A stretch of 64,000 nucleotides of DNA, from positions 17,575,718 to 17,639,717 of the forward strand of contig CAKAKS010000034.1 of NCBI GenBank assembly GCA_916700875.1, in the 5' to 3' direction. The DNA comes from Sebastes aleutianus (Eukaryota > Chordata > Actinopteri > Perciformes > Sebastidae). Below the pieces are notes generated by a model, which saw only the letters and a program-made list of their open reading frames with translations, was not told the origin of the DNA and made no database searches. The position numbers and the translations under genes are program-made. Shown in pieces: positions 13,333-24,082 of this stretch (the first letter of the stretch is position 1; every line of letters starts with the position of its first letter).

Positions 13333-13605
13333 AGGTAAAATAAAAATAAATAAAATATTTTAAACCTGAAATTTCAACTAATTCATTCACATACTCTACA
13401 CACACATGCAGTGTAAATGTACACATGCATAGATTTAATTACTGTAAGTAAGAGAGTAAGAGTCACATTAATAAAATCTATTGTAAATGTGTCAGAGGTT
13501 AGTTTGCCAAAAGTCTCTTTTTATTCCTTTAGTGGTCCCTGGGTGGATTTTAGACACTCACACTAAAGGATTGGGCAAATATACACACACACTAAAGGTA
13601 TTCTT
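13333..13605 (+). repeat. Local duplication block 1, copy A
   Basis: From AAGGTAAAATAAAAATAAAT to ACACACACTAAAGGTA this block recurs at 15399-15665 with over 90% identity by eye, including TTTTTATTCCTTTAGTGGTC. See blocks 2-4 for the rest of the duplication. Confidence 0.9.
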
Positions 13606-13629
13606 GCACATTTTATCAGTACTTGAACC

Positions 13630-14254
13630 CAGGGCTGTAGTACTCAAGGCCGGTCTAAGTCTCGAGTTCACTTTTTTTTTAAGTCTTGCACTTGTCTTGG
13701 ACTCTTTCCTTGTTGGACTCGGACTTGTCTTGGACTCGGCTACTGAGAACTGGTCAAGTTGTTCGTGGGGATAACACTATAGTTTTATCTCTAAGTTAAA
13801 CTTAACACTACAGTTTAAACTTTATCAATTAGTTGTTTGTTTTAGGGGGGTGCTGCAGGATACCTACTTCCTCACCCATGCTATTTGCATAAATAATAAT
13901 CTCAATAAATAAATTGAAAATGACAATTGAATGAAAATGCCCTTGCTCGTGGACATATTGGGGCTGGTCCCCGTGGTAGAAACGTCAGTAGCAAATATCG
14001 AAATTACCTGAATTCTATGCATTGATTAGTTTGATGTAAGAAGATAGATCAATATTGTTTATAGATAAGATTATTTCTGTCCATTTTAACTCAAATCACA
14101 AGCCTATTTTAGCATTAGAAAGACACTATTGCCTTTTATGGTCTTGAAGAGAACTTGATTTGGTCTGGACCACGTCTTGACTTGGTTTCCACCGCCTTAG
14201 ACTTGGTCTTGACCTTGGACTTGGACTCGATTAAGTTTGACTTGACCAGCCCTG
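13630..14254 (+). mobile_element. MITE with CAGGGCTGTAGT ... CCAGCCCTG ends
   Basis: The left end CAGGGCTGTAGTACTCAAGG and right end TTTGACTTGACCAGCCCTG are inverted, and the subterminal DNA is full of GACTTGGTCTTGGACTCG-like repeats on both sides. No clear target duplication is seen. Its right end plus flank is copied at 15195-15333. Confidence 0.75.
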
Positions 14255-14759
14255 AACCTATCAATGATTTTGGGGTGAAGATTACTTGAAAATATGTGTA
14301 CACCAAAATACATGTTATCAAGAGCTCGTTATCCTCAGAACATTTTAAAAGGAAATTATCATCACATTTAATTAATGATTATCTTTTGATATGTTGAGAT
14401 ATATTTTATTTTCTTCTGTACTGTTTTTTGTATGTATTTCATTGTTTTTATTGGATTGTTTTCCACTGTTTGGTGAGGTTTTTATGCACATTTTGTGTTC
14501 TTCTCGTTGTTGTTTAACTTTTGTTGTATTTTGATGTAAGTTTAGATCTTTCTTCCTTTTTTGTTATTGTTTTTTTCTCTTGGGGTTGGGTGGAGGTCCT
14601 TTGTATAAGCCTGTGGCTTCTTGACCTCTCCTGACACATTTCTTGTTTTGTTTTTTTCATTGACTGGATTATCACAACAGCTGTTTTTTAGTAGGACATG
14701 AAGTTACTTTACAAGTGGTGTCAAAACAGGTTATAGCTACTCAGCATATCTTTTCCAGA

Positions 14760-14880
14760 GTAAACCTCTTCTAATACACCTCCAATCCATTTAATCCTTC
14801 AACCTAACAAAAGGTGGTGCATTGAGCAATCTGTTATTATAAACTTCCTCTTGGGCGTGCAGCCACTGAGACTGCAAAAG
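14760..14880 (+). repeat. Local duplication block 4, copy A
   Basis: The segment TAATACACCTCCAATCCATT through TTGGGCGTGCAGCCACTGAG recurs at 15665-15785. Two further duplicated blocks lie at 14226-14295 and 14670-14713. Confidence 0.85.
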
Positions 14881-14911
14881 CAGTTACAGATAAGGGATGG
14901 ATGGATATTAA

Positions 14912-15162
14912 AAAGGACCTATTATGCTTTCGTGCTTTTTCCCTTTCCTTCAATGTGTTATATAGTTTTTTTTTGTCCAATTCTACAATTTCATTAAACA
15001 GACGCTTTTGTCCAAAATGACCAAAGAGCACAAACAGACGTGCTACAGCACGGCCGGTATGAGAAAAATAAAGTGTTTTTTGAACATTAAAGCATGTAAA
15101 CATGTTCTAGTAGAAACCCAAAATACAAATATGCACCTGAAAATAAGCATAATAGGTCCTCT
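14912..15162 (+). mobile_element. TTAA-flanked MITE (AGGACCTATTATGCTT), uninterrupted copy
   Basis: TTAA flanks the element at 14908 and 15163. The ends AAAGGACCTATTATGCTTTC and AAGCATAATAGGTCCTCT are inverted. It is preceded by a LINE-type tail (CAGTTACAGATAAGGGATGG then ATGGA). It serves as the empty-site reference for the nested insertion at 17826. Confidence 0.88.
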
Positions 15163-15194
15163 TTAATAATTCAAAGGCCAATTCCTCTATCATA

Positions 15195-15333
15195 ATGCAA
15201 CTTTGCTCTGGACTCGGTCTTGACTTGGTCTTGACTCAACTGGACCTGGTCTCGAACTTGACTTGATTAAGTTTGACTTGACCAGCCCTGAACCTATTAA
15301 TGATTTTGGGGTTTAGATTACTTGAAAATATTA
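15195..15333 (+). repeat. Local duplication block 2, copy B (MITE right end plus flank)
   Basis: The sequence GATTAAGTTTGACTTGACCA followed by GCCCTGAACCTATTAATGAT duplicates 14226-14295, carrying the right end of the 13630-14254 MITE together with its flank. The duplication therefore post-dates that insertion. Confidence 0.85.
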
Positions 15334-15353
15334 AGATCAATGCAAATATTTGA

Positions 15354-15785
15354 CTATCACAACAGCTGTTTTTTAGTAGGACATGAAGTTACTTTACAAA
15401 AGGTAAAATAAAAATAAATAAAATATTATACCCCTGAAATTTAAACTAATTCATTCACATACTACACACACATGCAGTGTAAATGTACACATGCATGGGT
15501 TTAATTACTGTAAGTAAGAGAGTAAGAGTCACATTAATAAAATCTATTGTAAATATGTCAGAGTTTAGTTTGTCAAAAGCCTCTTTTTATTCCTTTAGTG
15601 GTCCCTGGGTAGATTTTACACACTCACACTAAAGGATTGGGCAAATATAAACACACACTAAAGGTAAACCTCTTTAATACACCTCCAATGCATTTAATCC
15701 TTCAACCTAACCAAGGTGGTGCGTTTGAAAAAAATCTGTAATTATGAACGTCCTCTTGGGCGTGCAGCCACTGAGACTTCAAAAA
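15354..15785 (+). repeat. Local duplication blocks 3, 1 and 4, copy B
   Basis: Block 3 (ATCACAACAGCTGTTTTTTA, also at 14670), block 1 (15399-15665, also at 13333) and block 4 (15665-15785, also at 14760) are directly abutted here. In copy A they stand apart and in the order 1, 2, 3, 4. Confidence 0.88.
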
Positions 15786-16039
15786 CAAACGCGTGCCACC
15801 GCTGTTAACTTACCCAAACTAACATTTACAGCTGCTTTACACAACTGAGATTGGAAAAATGAGAAGAGGTTTAATAAAAGCAGAAGTTTGAAGAAGTGAC
15901 AGAGAAAACCATGGACGTCAGCACGCTGCACAGGATCTGTTCAAACAGTTGGAGGTCGAAACTACTATGAACCAGCCGAAAAACACTACTTGAACTAGCA
16001 TATTTAATCATGCATGTGATAGCTTTTAAAGATACTCAC

Positions 16040-16260
16040 CAGCTGCTGTTTCGCCACTTGTTTCTCCTCTTTATTTAGTATAAATGCATAAAAAACAGCA
16101 CAACAGGACACCGTTTTCTAGCAGCAGGAGTTGCAGGTTGTTTGTGTGTCGCCCTCCTCCTGCTACTGCTGCTGCTGCAGAGTTTAATCCAGTTTGTCTC
16201 CACCACGAGGTCAAACCTTTATTTACCAACTTCAACACAGAGCAGCCAGAGCCATGCATT
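16040..16260 (-). other. coq8a: Candidate untranslated first exon of COQ8A
   Basis: On the minus strand the sequence ends CAGCAGCTG followed by GTGAGTATC, a near-perfect splice donor at 16039. It is the best candidate found for the 5' exon that must join the acceptor at 8656. The upper boundary is unknown. The preceding DNA contains a GCAGCAGCAGTAGCAG tract and no long open frame. No transcript evidence is available. Confidence 0.4.
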
Positions 16261-16423
16261 GACGCAACCCACTCATACCAGAACTAGAGACTTGTATGTT
16301 ATGTTCAGCACACACAGACACACAGGCTCACTGTTTAGACAAAACATGCACACACACACACACAAACCACATACAACCAATATTAACCCATGATTACATT
16401 TAACTCATACAACCACATCATCC

Positions 16424-16596
16424 TTTTTTATCCATCATTCTCTTTTAAACATCATCTTTTTATCCATCATTCTCTTTTAAACATCATCTTTTTATCCATC
16501 ACCCTATTAAACACCATCTTTTTATCCATCATTCTCTTTTAAACATCATCTTTTGATCACCCTATTAAACACCATCCTTTTATCCATCATTCTTTT
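16424..16596 (+). repeat. Minisatellite, about 32-bp unit
   Basis: The unit TTTTTATCCATCATTCTC followed by TTTTAAACATCATC recurs about five times, with a variant (ACCCTATTAAACACCATC) in the third and later units. AT/pyrimidine-rich low-complexity DNA extends to about 16930. Confidence 0.85.
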
Positions 16597-17051
16597 ACTT
16601 CTATCCATCTACATATTTATATTTATTTTACTTTATTTTATCTTATTCTTTTTTAATCTTGCCTTAATTTGATTTGCACCCTGACAGCCAGCCACCCCCA
16701 CCCCTCTCAAGCGCGCACACACACACAGTCACATGATATTGATCTTGCCCAGTTATGTTGGCTTTTTTGAAGTTTTCTTTATTTTTTTACTTTTTAATTT
16801 ATGTTTTTATTTATTTATTTTTATTTATTTATTTTTAATTATTTGTTTTCTCTCCATTTTGTTTTATCCATATTTCATTTTATTTATTTTTTTTATGAGG
16901 AAAAGAAAGAAAAAGAAAAGAGAAAAAAAACAAGCACGTTTTTCCAATCAGTTGGCCCTCTTGAATCATTACATCTCCTTCAAAAATCTAGTCTGACCTA
17001 ATTTCACCACGTATGAAGAGGCAGTACGTGCACCAAGCTGCCTTTGCTCAA

Positions 17052-17167
17052 CTTTAATTATATACGGCTCTAGTGTGTGACTCCGCCCCCAGCCGCTCGT
17101 CCTTTGCTCCTATTGGTCTTCGTCATCTGTTGACAGGGGGTGGGACGGACACGCGGCTTCTGATTGG
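17052..17167 (-). promoter_or_regulatory. Candidate minus-strand promoter (TATA, GC box, two CCAAT boxes)
   Basis: Read on the minus strand, the order is CCAAT (17167-17163), CCAAT (17116-17112), GGGGGCGG (17090-17083) and TATATAAT (17064-17057). This is classical core-promoter spacing, with a predicted start near 17030. It points toward COQ8A and lies about 0.8 kb beyond the candidate exon donor at 16040. It is a motif-level inference only. Confidence 0.4.
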
Positions 17168-17569
17168 TCCATCACAGAAGAAAAACAAAGTGTGCTGATC
17201 CCAAAGCCTGGCTGGTCTGTTATTGAGAATAAATTCCAGTTTTACAAGGGATACACAGGCCAATAAGCAGTAGGTGATAACTGACAGATATACACACAAC
17301 ACACCACACCTGCAGAAGCATAAAAATAATAATAACAATAATAGTGCCTTAGGATTTTAAATGGGCCTCTGCTGCCATCTGCTGTAGTTGGTATAAGGAC
17401 AGCACCCCAACACTGCTCTGTTTGTTAATCAATTAAACATTTTTTTATGATTTGACAATTAAATTGAACTATCAATCATTACTGTGCTTTAAAATGAAGC
17501 CACAATAATGAAGCAGTTATAATAATAACTGTTATAAAATTAACAAATACAAAGCTAGATATTAAAGAG

Positions 17570-17638
17570 GGGGGGGCTGCACGGCCCCTGTGGCACCGAA
17601 TAGGATAATAAGCGATTACAGATAATGGATGGATGGAT
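17570..17638 (+). mobile_element. LINE/SINE 3' tail (GGATGGATGGA)
   Basis: The segment GCGATTACAGATAATGGATG followed by GATGGATA is the typical 3' end of a teleost LINE. A related tail stands at the same position beside the MITE at 14912. Confidence 0.55.
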
Positions 17639-17643
17639 ATTAA

Positions 17644-18664
17644 AGAGGACCTATTATGCTTTTGTGCTTTTTCCCTTTCCTTTAATGTGTTATACAGTTT
17701 TTTTTTTGTACAATTCTACAATTTTATTTTGACAGACACTTTTGTCCAAAGTGACCAAAGAGCACAAACAGAGGTGCCACAGAACAGCCGGTATGAGAAA
17801 AATAAAGTGTTTTTTTGAACATTAAAGGGACTGTTTGTAACTTCTTACACGTATAAATCAATCCGGGTCGGTGTCCCATGCGCGCTCGCGTGTGGCGACA
17901 CTGTTCAGACTCAGACTCCAACACAAAGTACACGGAAGCACCAAAACCGCAAAGTTATATCTAGTGAAGCCTGTCTGTCAAAGAGTGTTGGCGGCGGTCG
18001 GAGGACGCAGGGGAGACCGTAGCTTTGGTCTCCAGGGCCGGAGTCTCTGCTGTACTCTGCTCCTCTGCCTGCCTTCACTCAGCCTGCTCCACCTCACGTG
18101 GATGCGCGCACACTACACACTGCAGGAGAGTTAGTAGCTCTGAGAATATCTAGTGAATGTACAGTGGACATTTGTGCAGAAATAAATGCTGCAGCTCCTC
18201 CAGACCAACAGAGGTTTCCGTGTCTTGTGAAGTGACGGGGCTCCGCAGAGAGAAATGTTATCGTCTCCGACCGGGTGCAGGTGTCTCCTCTGTTTCCTAC
18301 GGCCGCGGTCGGGAGGCCGAAGCAGGAAAAGCCAACACTAGGATCAGCATTGATTCATGGAGAGACCTTCGTCTGGTCAGCTAACATTACTGCCAAGCAG
18401 GTGAAATATAGAGTGATATCGTGGTTTTAGCTGACGTGTGTTGCCTCACTGTTTTGACAGATGCTCGCTCACATTCAGGTAGCGCGTGCACACGGGCGAG
18501 CGCGACCAACAGGACGCTGACTTTCGTTGACTTAGCGGCCACAGGTGTCGCTGTTAAAACCAATTTCTGATTCTTACAAACAGTCCCTTTAAAGCATGTA
18601 AACATGTTCTAGTAGAAACCCAAAATACAAGTATGCACCTGAAAATAAGCATAATAGGTCCTCT
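17644..18664 (+). mobile_element. TTAA-flanked MITE split by a nested element
   Basis: The outer element has the same ends as the 14912 copy (AGAGGACCTATTATGCTTTT and AAGCATAATAGGTCCTCT), with TTAA at 17640 and 18665. It is interrupted between GAACATTAA and AGCATGTAAACATG, which are adjacent in the 14912 copy. Confidence 0.92.
17826..18588 (+). mobile_element. Nested TTAA MITE (AGGGACTGTTTGTAA), 763 bp
   Basis: The ends AGGGACTGTTTGTAACTTCT and TTACAAACAGTCCCT are perfect inverted repeats over 15 bp. The target TTAA is duplicated at 17822 and 18589. The interior is GC-richer than its surroundings. A shorter relative in inverse orientation lies at 55574-55967. Confidence 0.93.
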
Positions 18665-19739
18665 TTAATAATTACAAGTCAAAGGCTATTTCCCCTATCA
18701 TTATGCAAATTTCCTGACTTTGACTTTTTGGAGATGATCGTCTCTCTGCAGTGTCATCAAAGTGACAGCAGAGTGCGCCACAGATCCACACAGCACATGT
18801 TATATTGTGCTATATATAGGAGGTTATGACTTTTTCCCAGACTAAATGAGCTCACTGGTCCTCTTAAGTGAATACACTTGCTGTCAAATTGCCTGGAGCG
18901 TGGACATACATAGTCAAAAGTGGGACAAATGTGGGTCTATAACAACAACAACCCAGTTTTCACATCTAAACTAGGAGAAATAACTAAAACCTTTGTCACG
19001 TGGGGACATACCGAATGCGAAGAGTATTGTGTTTAGGACATTTTAGTCATAACATGTATGAAAAATGATCTCTTCAACAAAGAGATCCCGGTATGTAATG
19101 ATAAAAGTGCACAATAAGGAGCAATGAGTAGGACAAATGTAAACATATTTTGAAATTTGTACAGCAGAAGCTGCATTTTCAAAAAGACGCTAAAGGGTTC
19201 ACCTTCCCCGCCCCCCCTCCATGAAAAAAAATAAATCACAACTCTGCGTTGTGTCCCCCATTCACAATCTCTCCACTCCTGAATCATGTCCTTTGTCTCC
19301 CACCAGCTCCGGATGCTGCTGCTGTTGTGGACAGGTGTGATTTGAATGGCAAATGACCGCCATGCAAACACGTTAATTAATGTGGCCAAGAAGTCAGGAC
19401 AAGAGGTTGTGTCCCATAGCGGATGAAATATTCTGAACTCAAACCATTTTTCCTGCAAGTTTTAGTATCGATTGCTCAAAACTCTCAACTGATAATTTGA
19501 TATATCTTTGACATCTGACAAATATGTATGTTTTGACCTCTATAAGATTCCAGAAAATTCACAGAAGTCACACATGGAAGCAGGATTTTTTTTGTTCACC
19601 AAATACACACTTTTTTAAAGGAAACAATCCAAATAAATACACAAGCCGGCAAAACCAGAACAATATAATACCTACTAACAATACACCCTAAGTGCACATT
19701 GGGGAGCATAAGCAATAGCTAAGATGAACTTGGTCTTAA

Positions 19740-20688
19740 AGGAATAGTTAAACGTTTTGGTGAAAGGTGATACCACGCTCATATCTGTCAGTTCAAAATG
19801 AAGCTACAGCCAGCAGCTAGTTAGCTCAGCTTAGCATAAAGACTGGAAATGGGGAAACAGCTAGCCTGTGTCCAAAGGTAACAAAATCTGCCATAACCCT
19901 AAAGTTATCTCTTGAATATTTATTTAATTATTATTATTTTTACAGTTAACTAGAAGCTAATTTGCATGTTGTCCCAGGGCCGTAGGGCTGGGTATCGGTC
20001 CTCGATACCTCATCGACTGAAATAACCCAGTACCGAGTAGTATCGGAACTTCTCCAGTGAAACGATACCTGCAATTAATCTATTTTGTGCCCAGATGTAG
20101 AAAAAAAATTACGTTTTATTGACGTGGTTTTGTCCGTAGCCAATCACCGCAAGCGTTCTTCTATTTAATGCGACGTGTGATTGGCCCACTACTGCACCAG
20201 CTACAACCCATACAGCCGGGATCGCCTTCCTGCACACGGCTCTGAACGTGACAACGCGGTCTCTCCACCGTGGGTCGGGGGACGGCGTTAAAAGGTAACC
20301 ACCGTATGAGTGCAATGCGGCGGCTACTAGGTAGCCAGTGGGACACACACACACACACAGCTTCCATTCCCATTGATGGGTATCGAAGGAAGTACTCTAT
20401 TGGTATCGGTATCACTTTAAGGGCACTGGTATTGGTACTGGCATCGTAATGTTTTAAACGATACCCAGCCCAACTGGGCAGGTAGACAAAAAACAATCAC
20501 ATAACAATAAATACACTACACAAGTCCATCAGTGTGAGATAATCTTGATTTTGTTTCCCTGTTTCCAGTCTTTATGCTGCTGGCGAATGCTTCATATTTA
20601 GTGTACAGGCATGAGAGTGGTATCAATCTTCTCATCTAGCTCTCGGCAAAAAAAGCCAAAAAGCATCCCAAAATGTCGAAATACCTCT
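19740..20688 (+). mobile_element. TTAA-flanked MITE split by a nested hAT-like element
   Basis: TTAA stands at 19736 and 20689. The ends AGGAATAGTTAAACGTTTTG and CAAAATGTCGAAATACCTCT are imperfect inverted repeats, with subterminal AGCATAAAGACTGGAAATGG mirrored by CCAGTCTTTATGCTGCTGGC. An inserted element occupies 19984-20472. Confidence 0.8.
19984..20472 (+). mobile_element. Nested hAT-like MITE (GGGCTGGGTATCG)
   Basis: The ends AGGGCTGGGTATCGG and CGATACCCAGCCC are inverted. The body repeats GATACC/GGTATC motifs. No clear 8-bp target duplication is seen. Confidence 0.72.
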
Positions 20689-20699
20689 TTAAGAAGGCA

Positions 20700-23449
20700 C
20701 TGCATGGAATTATAATCAGTCTCTTTCTGCGTCTACCGTCACTGCAAACATCAACTGAAAACCACGGTAAATATATGATAGAGTGGAACCTACACACTAT
20801 TTAGTTTTTATTGTTCATCAAGAACCTGTTACATTATAAGACATGTTTTTCTCCCTTATCTGCCCAACCAGCTTCTAAGTGAATGTTTGCATTCTCCATT
20901 CAAATAAATGGGAATCATTGTCTAAACACCATCAATCTTTTCTACCGCCACATCCAATGTTTTGAATAAAGTCCACAATGTCAGCAGACCAGCCCCACCA
21001 TCACTCATGCTGTAACACATGCTTGAAGACAAAAACAACAAAATTCAAAATGTCACAGTATCCCATTAACTAAAAAAAAAAAAAGAAAACATAATATAAT
21101 GTTATAAATAAAAACAGAACAAAATACAAATTAAGCCCAAACTTTAAGAGGATAATAAAACATGCACCCGAGACTACGCACAGAAACAGTTAAGACTAGG
21201 AGAAAAGTTCATAGTAACATTTCAAACATATTTTCAGTTGTCTATGACTTGGCTTTGTAATGTCAAGGCACTGTATAGCTTAAATACGATTGTTCATGGC
21301 TGTTAAGTGTTCCACAGGATTTGAGTACATTAAAATAATGTTACAGAAAAACTACATCAAACATAATAAACCATATTGTACATTGTGAACAATCCCAACA
21401 AAAGAAGTGTGAGAAGGGTGAGAAGTGTTTGTTCAGGGAAGAACTATGGACGCTATGTTGGCTGTTAAACAATGCGCTCTGTAACATACTGAAACTACAG
21501 TGAGATGTACAATTTAGCTCCACACAATTGCCGGATTATTGTGGAGGAAACATGGTTGCCACTGAAAACCTACAGTATCTAACTTCTAAGTGTGACCTGG
21601 TTGAACAGAGGTTAAAACAACTAAAAGACTAGTTTTGTTTTCCACCATAAAACACACTCAACTGTACAATCTCTCTAACAGTGGAAATGTAATCAAGTGC
21701 AGATTGTTTTTTAAAAGAAATTGGCAATGTGGTGAAGTTGTGGTCAAATGGATTAAAAAAAAATCTAATAAAATTGAGTTCAGATATGCTGAGGAAGAAA
21801 TACAATCTAACTCTGATTGAATGGATCTAAATTACTGTTTTAAAAGTCATGAGAGCTAAGGGTGTACCCAAATCAAGATATTTAATGTAAAATATGGAAG
21901 TTTTAAGGCCCCTATATATACAATTATTATGTGATTACAGCATCTTTCAAATTAGGATAGCATCATATAGAAAAGTGAAACAATTACAATGTCTTTTTTG
22001 ATGCTACCACCAGGGAGCGCCAAAGTCAGAAATTAAAATCTAATTCCACACATAGTGGCTTTAAATGATAATTCTGGTGATATTTTCTTTCTTTCTTTAT
22101 TTGTATTATCAACAAATCCCACAAAAAGACCAAAACCAACCATTAATTGATCCTACAACTATTGTCTGTGTATCTAAAGTCTGATAAAGCGTATTCCTCT
22201 GAGCCATGGTGGTTCAATCTTTGTCCAAAAACACAAATCAGAAACACATCAGTGAGCCACATTGTTGCTGCTGCACTGGGTCACATGTTCTTTCATTACA
22301 ATGAACATGGGCACTGTTAATTCCAAACATTCACTAGCACACCAAAAGTGTATTAATCCACCGCTGAAAATAGTCCCCAACAAAACACACTATTTCCTCC
22401 TGTTTGTGTAACATTTGCTAAAAACTACAGTGCCCAGCTGTTCTAGAAAAAGATGTAGTCTTTTTTTAAAAATGAAACCATATATTCATGATACACTTTT
22501 TTTAGATTTACGTCTTCAGCAGGGACAAATGGGTTTGGCGCTGAGAGCCACAGACAGGATGGGAAGATATTGAAAAACAAACTTACGTAGAATTCACACC
22601 TGAGCAGCGGCCAAGTGCGGCCTGCGGTGAGCTGCCATGCAATATCTGTGAAAAGCTGCGGCGGCTGCTACCAAGCTCAGCATGCTGCCACCGTTTCATT
22701 CTGTGGCAAAGTGTGGCCAAACTAAAAGTTCATAAAAGTTTAGCGGCGAAGTGCGGCCAGAGAATAAGTAAACAGACCATGTTGACCTATGTTACAAAGA
22801 ATTTCTTCCAGCCTATAACACAAGAATACGACTCCTGGCCGCAGAAAAAAATTATTATTGCGGTGAGTTGTACTTCGCCGCTGCCTGGTGTGAATTTGGC
22901 GTAAAATATTGTGTTGGGTCTTTTTATGGGATTTGTTCATAATAACAAAAATATCACCAGCCTTAGCCTTCAATTTGAAATAGGTAATCTACATTTTTTT
23001 AGTAAAATTCCTTTAGTAAAATGTTGTTTTGCAGGTTTAAAGACCTTTTTTTCACAGCAGACATTTCGACGTCATAGCAGAAAAAACAGGTGATGACATT
23101 AATGATATTGTGAATGCTGGCTCACAGGGATGGCTTACTGGGAGACTTACTGGAACTGAGTCATCTTTAATGTTTATTGTTTGCTGTGAAAAAGGCCTGT
23201 TATGGATCACATCAAAAGGGCTATGGATGGGAAATCCACCGGCTCTGAATAGAAAGGTGTCAACCATGAATGGATTTGGTCACGCATTGTTACGGGATGA
23301 TGCGGTTTCCAACATGAGGACAAATGAAGGAATCCATGAGGAAGTCCAAAGTGTTCCCGAGAGAAAAGAAGAATGAATGGAAGTGGTTGTTGTGTGTCCA
23401 AATGTTCACTTGGATTTTCTTTTTCTTTTTTTTTTTAAACCCTCAGACT
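20700..23449 (-). other. itpkb: Probable ITPKB 3' UTR and downstream region
   Basis: This stretch follows the ITPKB stop and is mostly non-repetitive AT-rich DNA, consistent with a long 3' UTR. Minus-strand AATAAA hexamers lie at 23178-23173, 22101-22096 and 20812-20807; I cannot tell which is used. A MITE with long terminal inverted repeats sits at 22583-22904. None of the open frames here looks like a protein gene. Confidence 0.5.
22583..22904 (+). mobile_element. MITE with about 28-bp terminal inverted repeats
   Basis: The left end TTACGTAGAATTCACACC (then TGAGCAGCGGC) mirrors the right end GCCGCTGCCTGGTGTGAATT (then TGGCGTAA). The interior is rich in GCGGC/GTGCGGCC motifs. It sits in the probable ITPKB 3' UTR. 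Confidence 0.75.
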
Positions 23450-23659
23450 TCAAGTCTCAGAGTTCGCCATGGATAAAATGATGTCCAACAAACTATCAAG
23501 TCCAGCGAGATAACCATCCTCTCTGTTGCCCTCTACCCATAGTGCTCGGTGGGTTAGTTCGTCCCCGTCGGGAAGAGGCGTTGTTTTCCCAAAGTCGATC
23601 ATCCACACTTTGGCCCGTCCCTTACTGTCGTGAACAAATAACAAGGAGCTGCCAATCAC
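23450..23659 (-). CDS. itpkb: ITPKB last coding exon, IDFGKT motif and stop (residues 722-790)
   Basis: The exon encodes [20 protein letters not shown], then [14 protein letters not shown] and [20 protein letters not shown], ending ANSET and a stop at 23450-23452. SSLLFVHD and the metal-binding Asp of IDFGK (about residue 743) are the kinase-like catalytic core elements shared by the family. The acceptor is CCTGCAG. Confidence 0.98.
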   Translation of the reverse strand: MIGSSLLFVHDSKGRAKVWMIDFGKTTPLPDGDELTHRALWVEGNREDGYLAGLDSLLDIILSMANSET

Positions 23660-23825
23660 CTGCAGAGACACAGCGAGACAATGGGACGAATAAGAAAACA
23701 GGAAATAATTACTAAAACAGTTTTCCTCCTTTTGACTCAACGTGTTTGTTTGTGTCCCTCAATACATATGATCTCACTTCCTGTTTTGTTGCACACCCAC
23801 TTCTTACATTTACTGTATGTCTACT

Positions 23826-23826
<1 letters not shown>

Positions 23827-23867
<41 letters not shown>
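23827..23867 (+). repeat. (TG)n microsatellite
   Basis: About 41 bp of TG lying about 170 bp upstream of the last ITPKB exon in transcription order. Other tracts of similar length lie at 25691-25722, 27753-27784, 28046-28098, 38310-38343 and 42120-42143. Confidence 0.97.
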
Positions 23868-23873
<6 letters not shown>

Positions 23874-24082
23874 AATGTGCGTTCAAGTCGTTGCTGTCCA
23901 ATTTCCATGACGGGACCGGTTAGGTCTGTGCTGCACTGATGTGTTTGCTGAGTGAGTTAGTGTCACTAAATTACACTTAATTACTAACTCAATAAATTAC
24001 AATATGAATGTACAGTGACGCAAAATACACATTAACCAGGACTTGAACTAAGGATGTGCTACATGCGGTTTGGTAAAGTTAA

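Larger units (their letters stand above)
8656..20699. other. Region between the COQ8A start exon and the ITPKB 3' region
   Basis: No coding exon is recognised. It holds the candidate COQ8A 5' exon and promoter plus the MITEs, hAT elements and shuffled duplication listed separately. The stretches 9670-10520, 10730-12360 and 18670-19730 contain unassigned DNA only. The 141-codon minus frame at 19033-19458 matches nothing I know. Confidence 0.6.

Noticed and set aside
19033..19458. 141-codon minus-strand frame
   Set aside because: No recognisable motif, domain or splice context; treated as chance.
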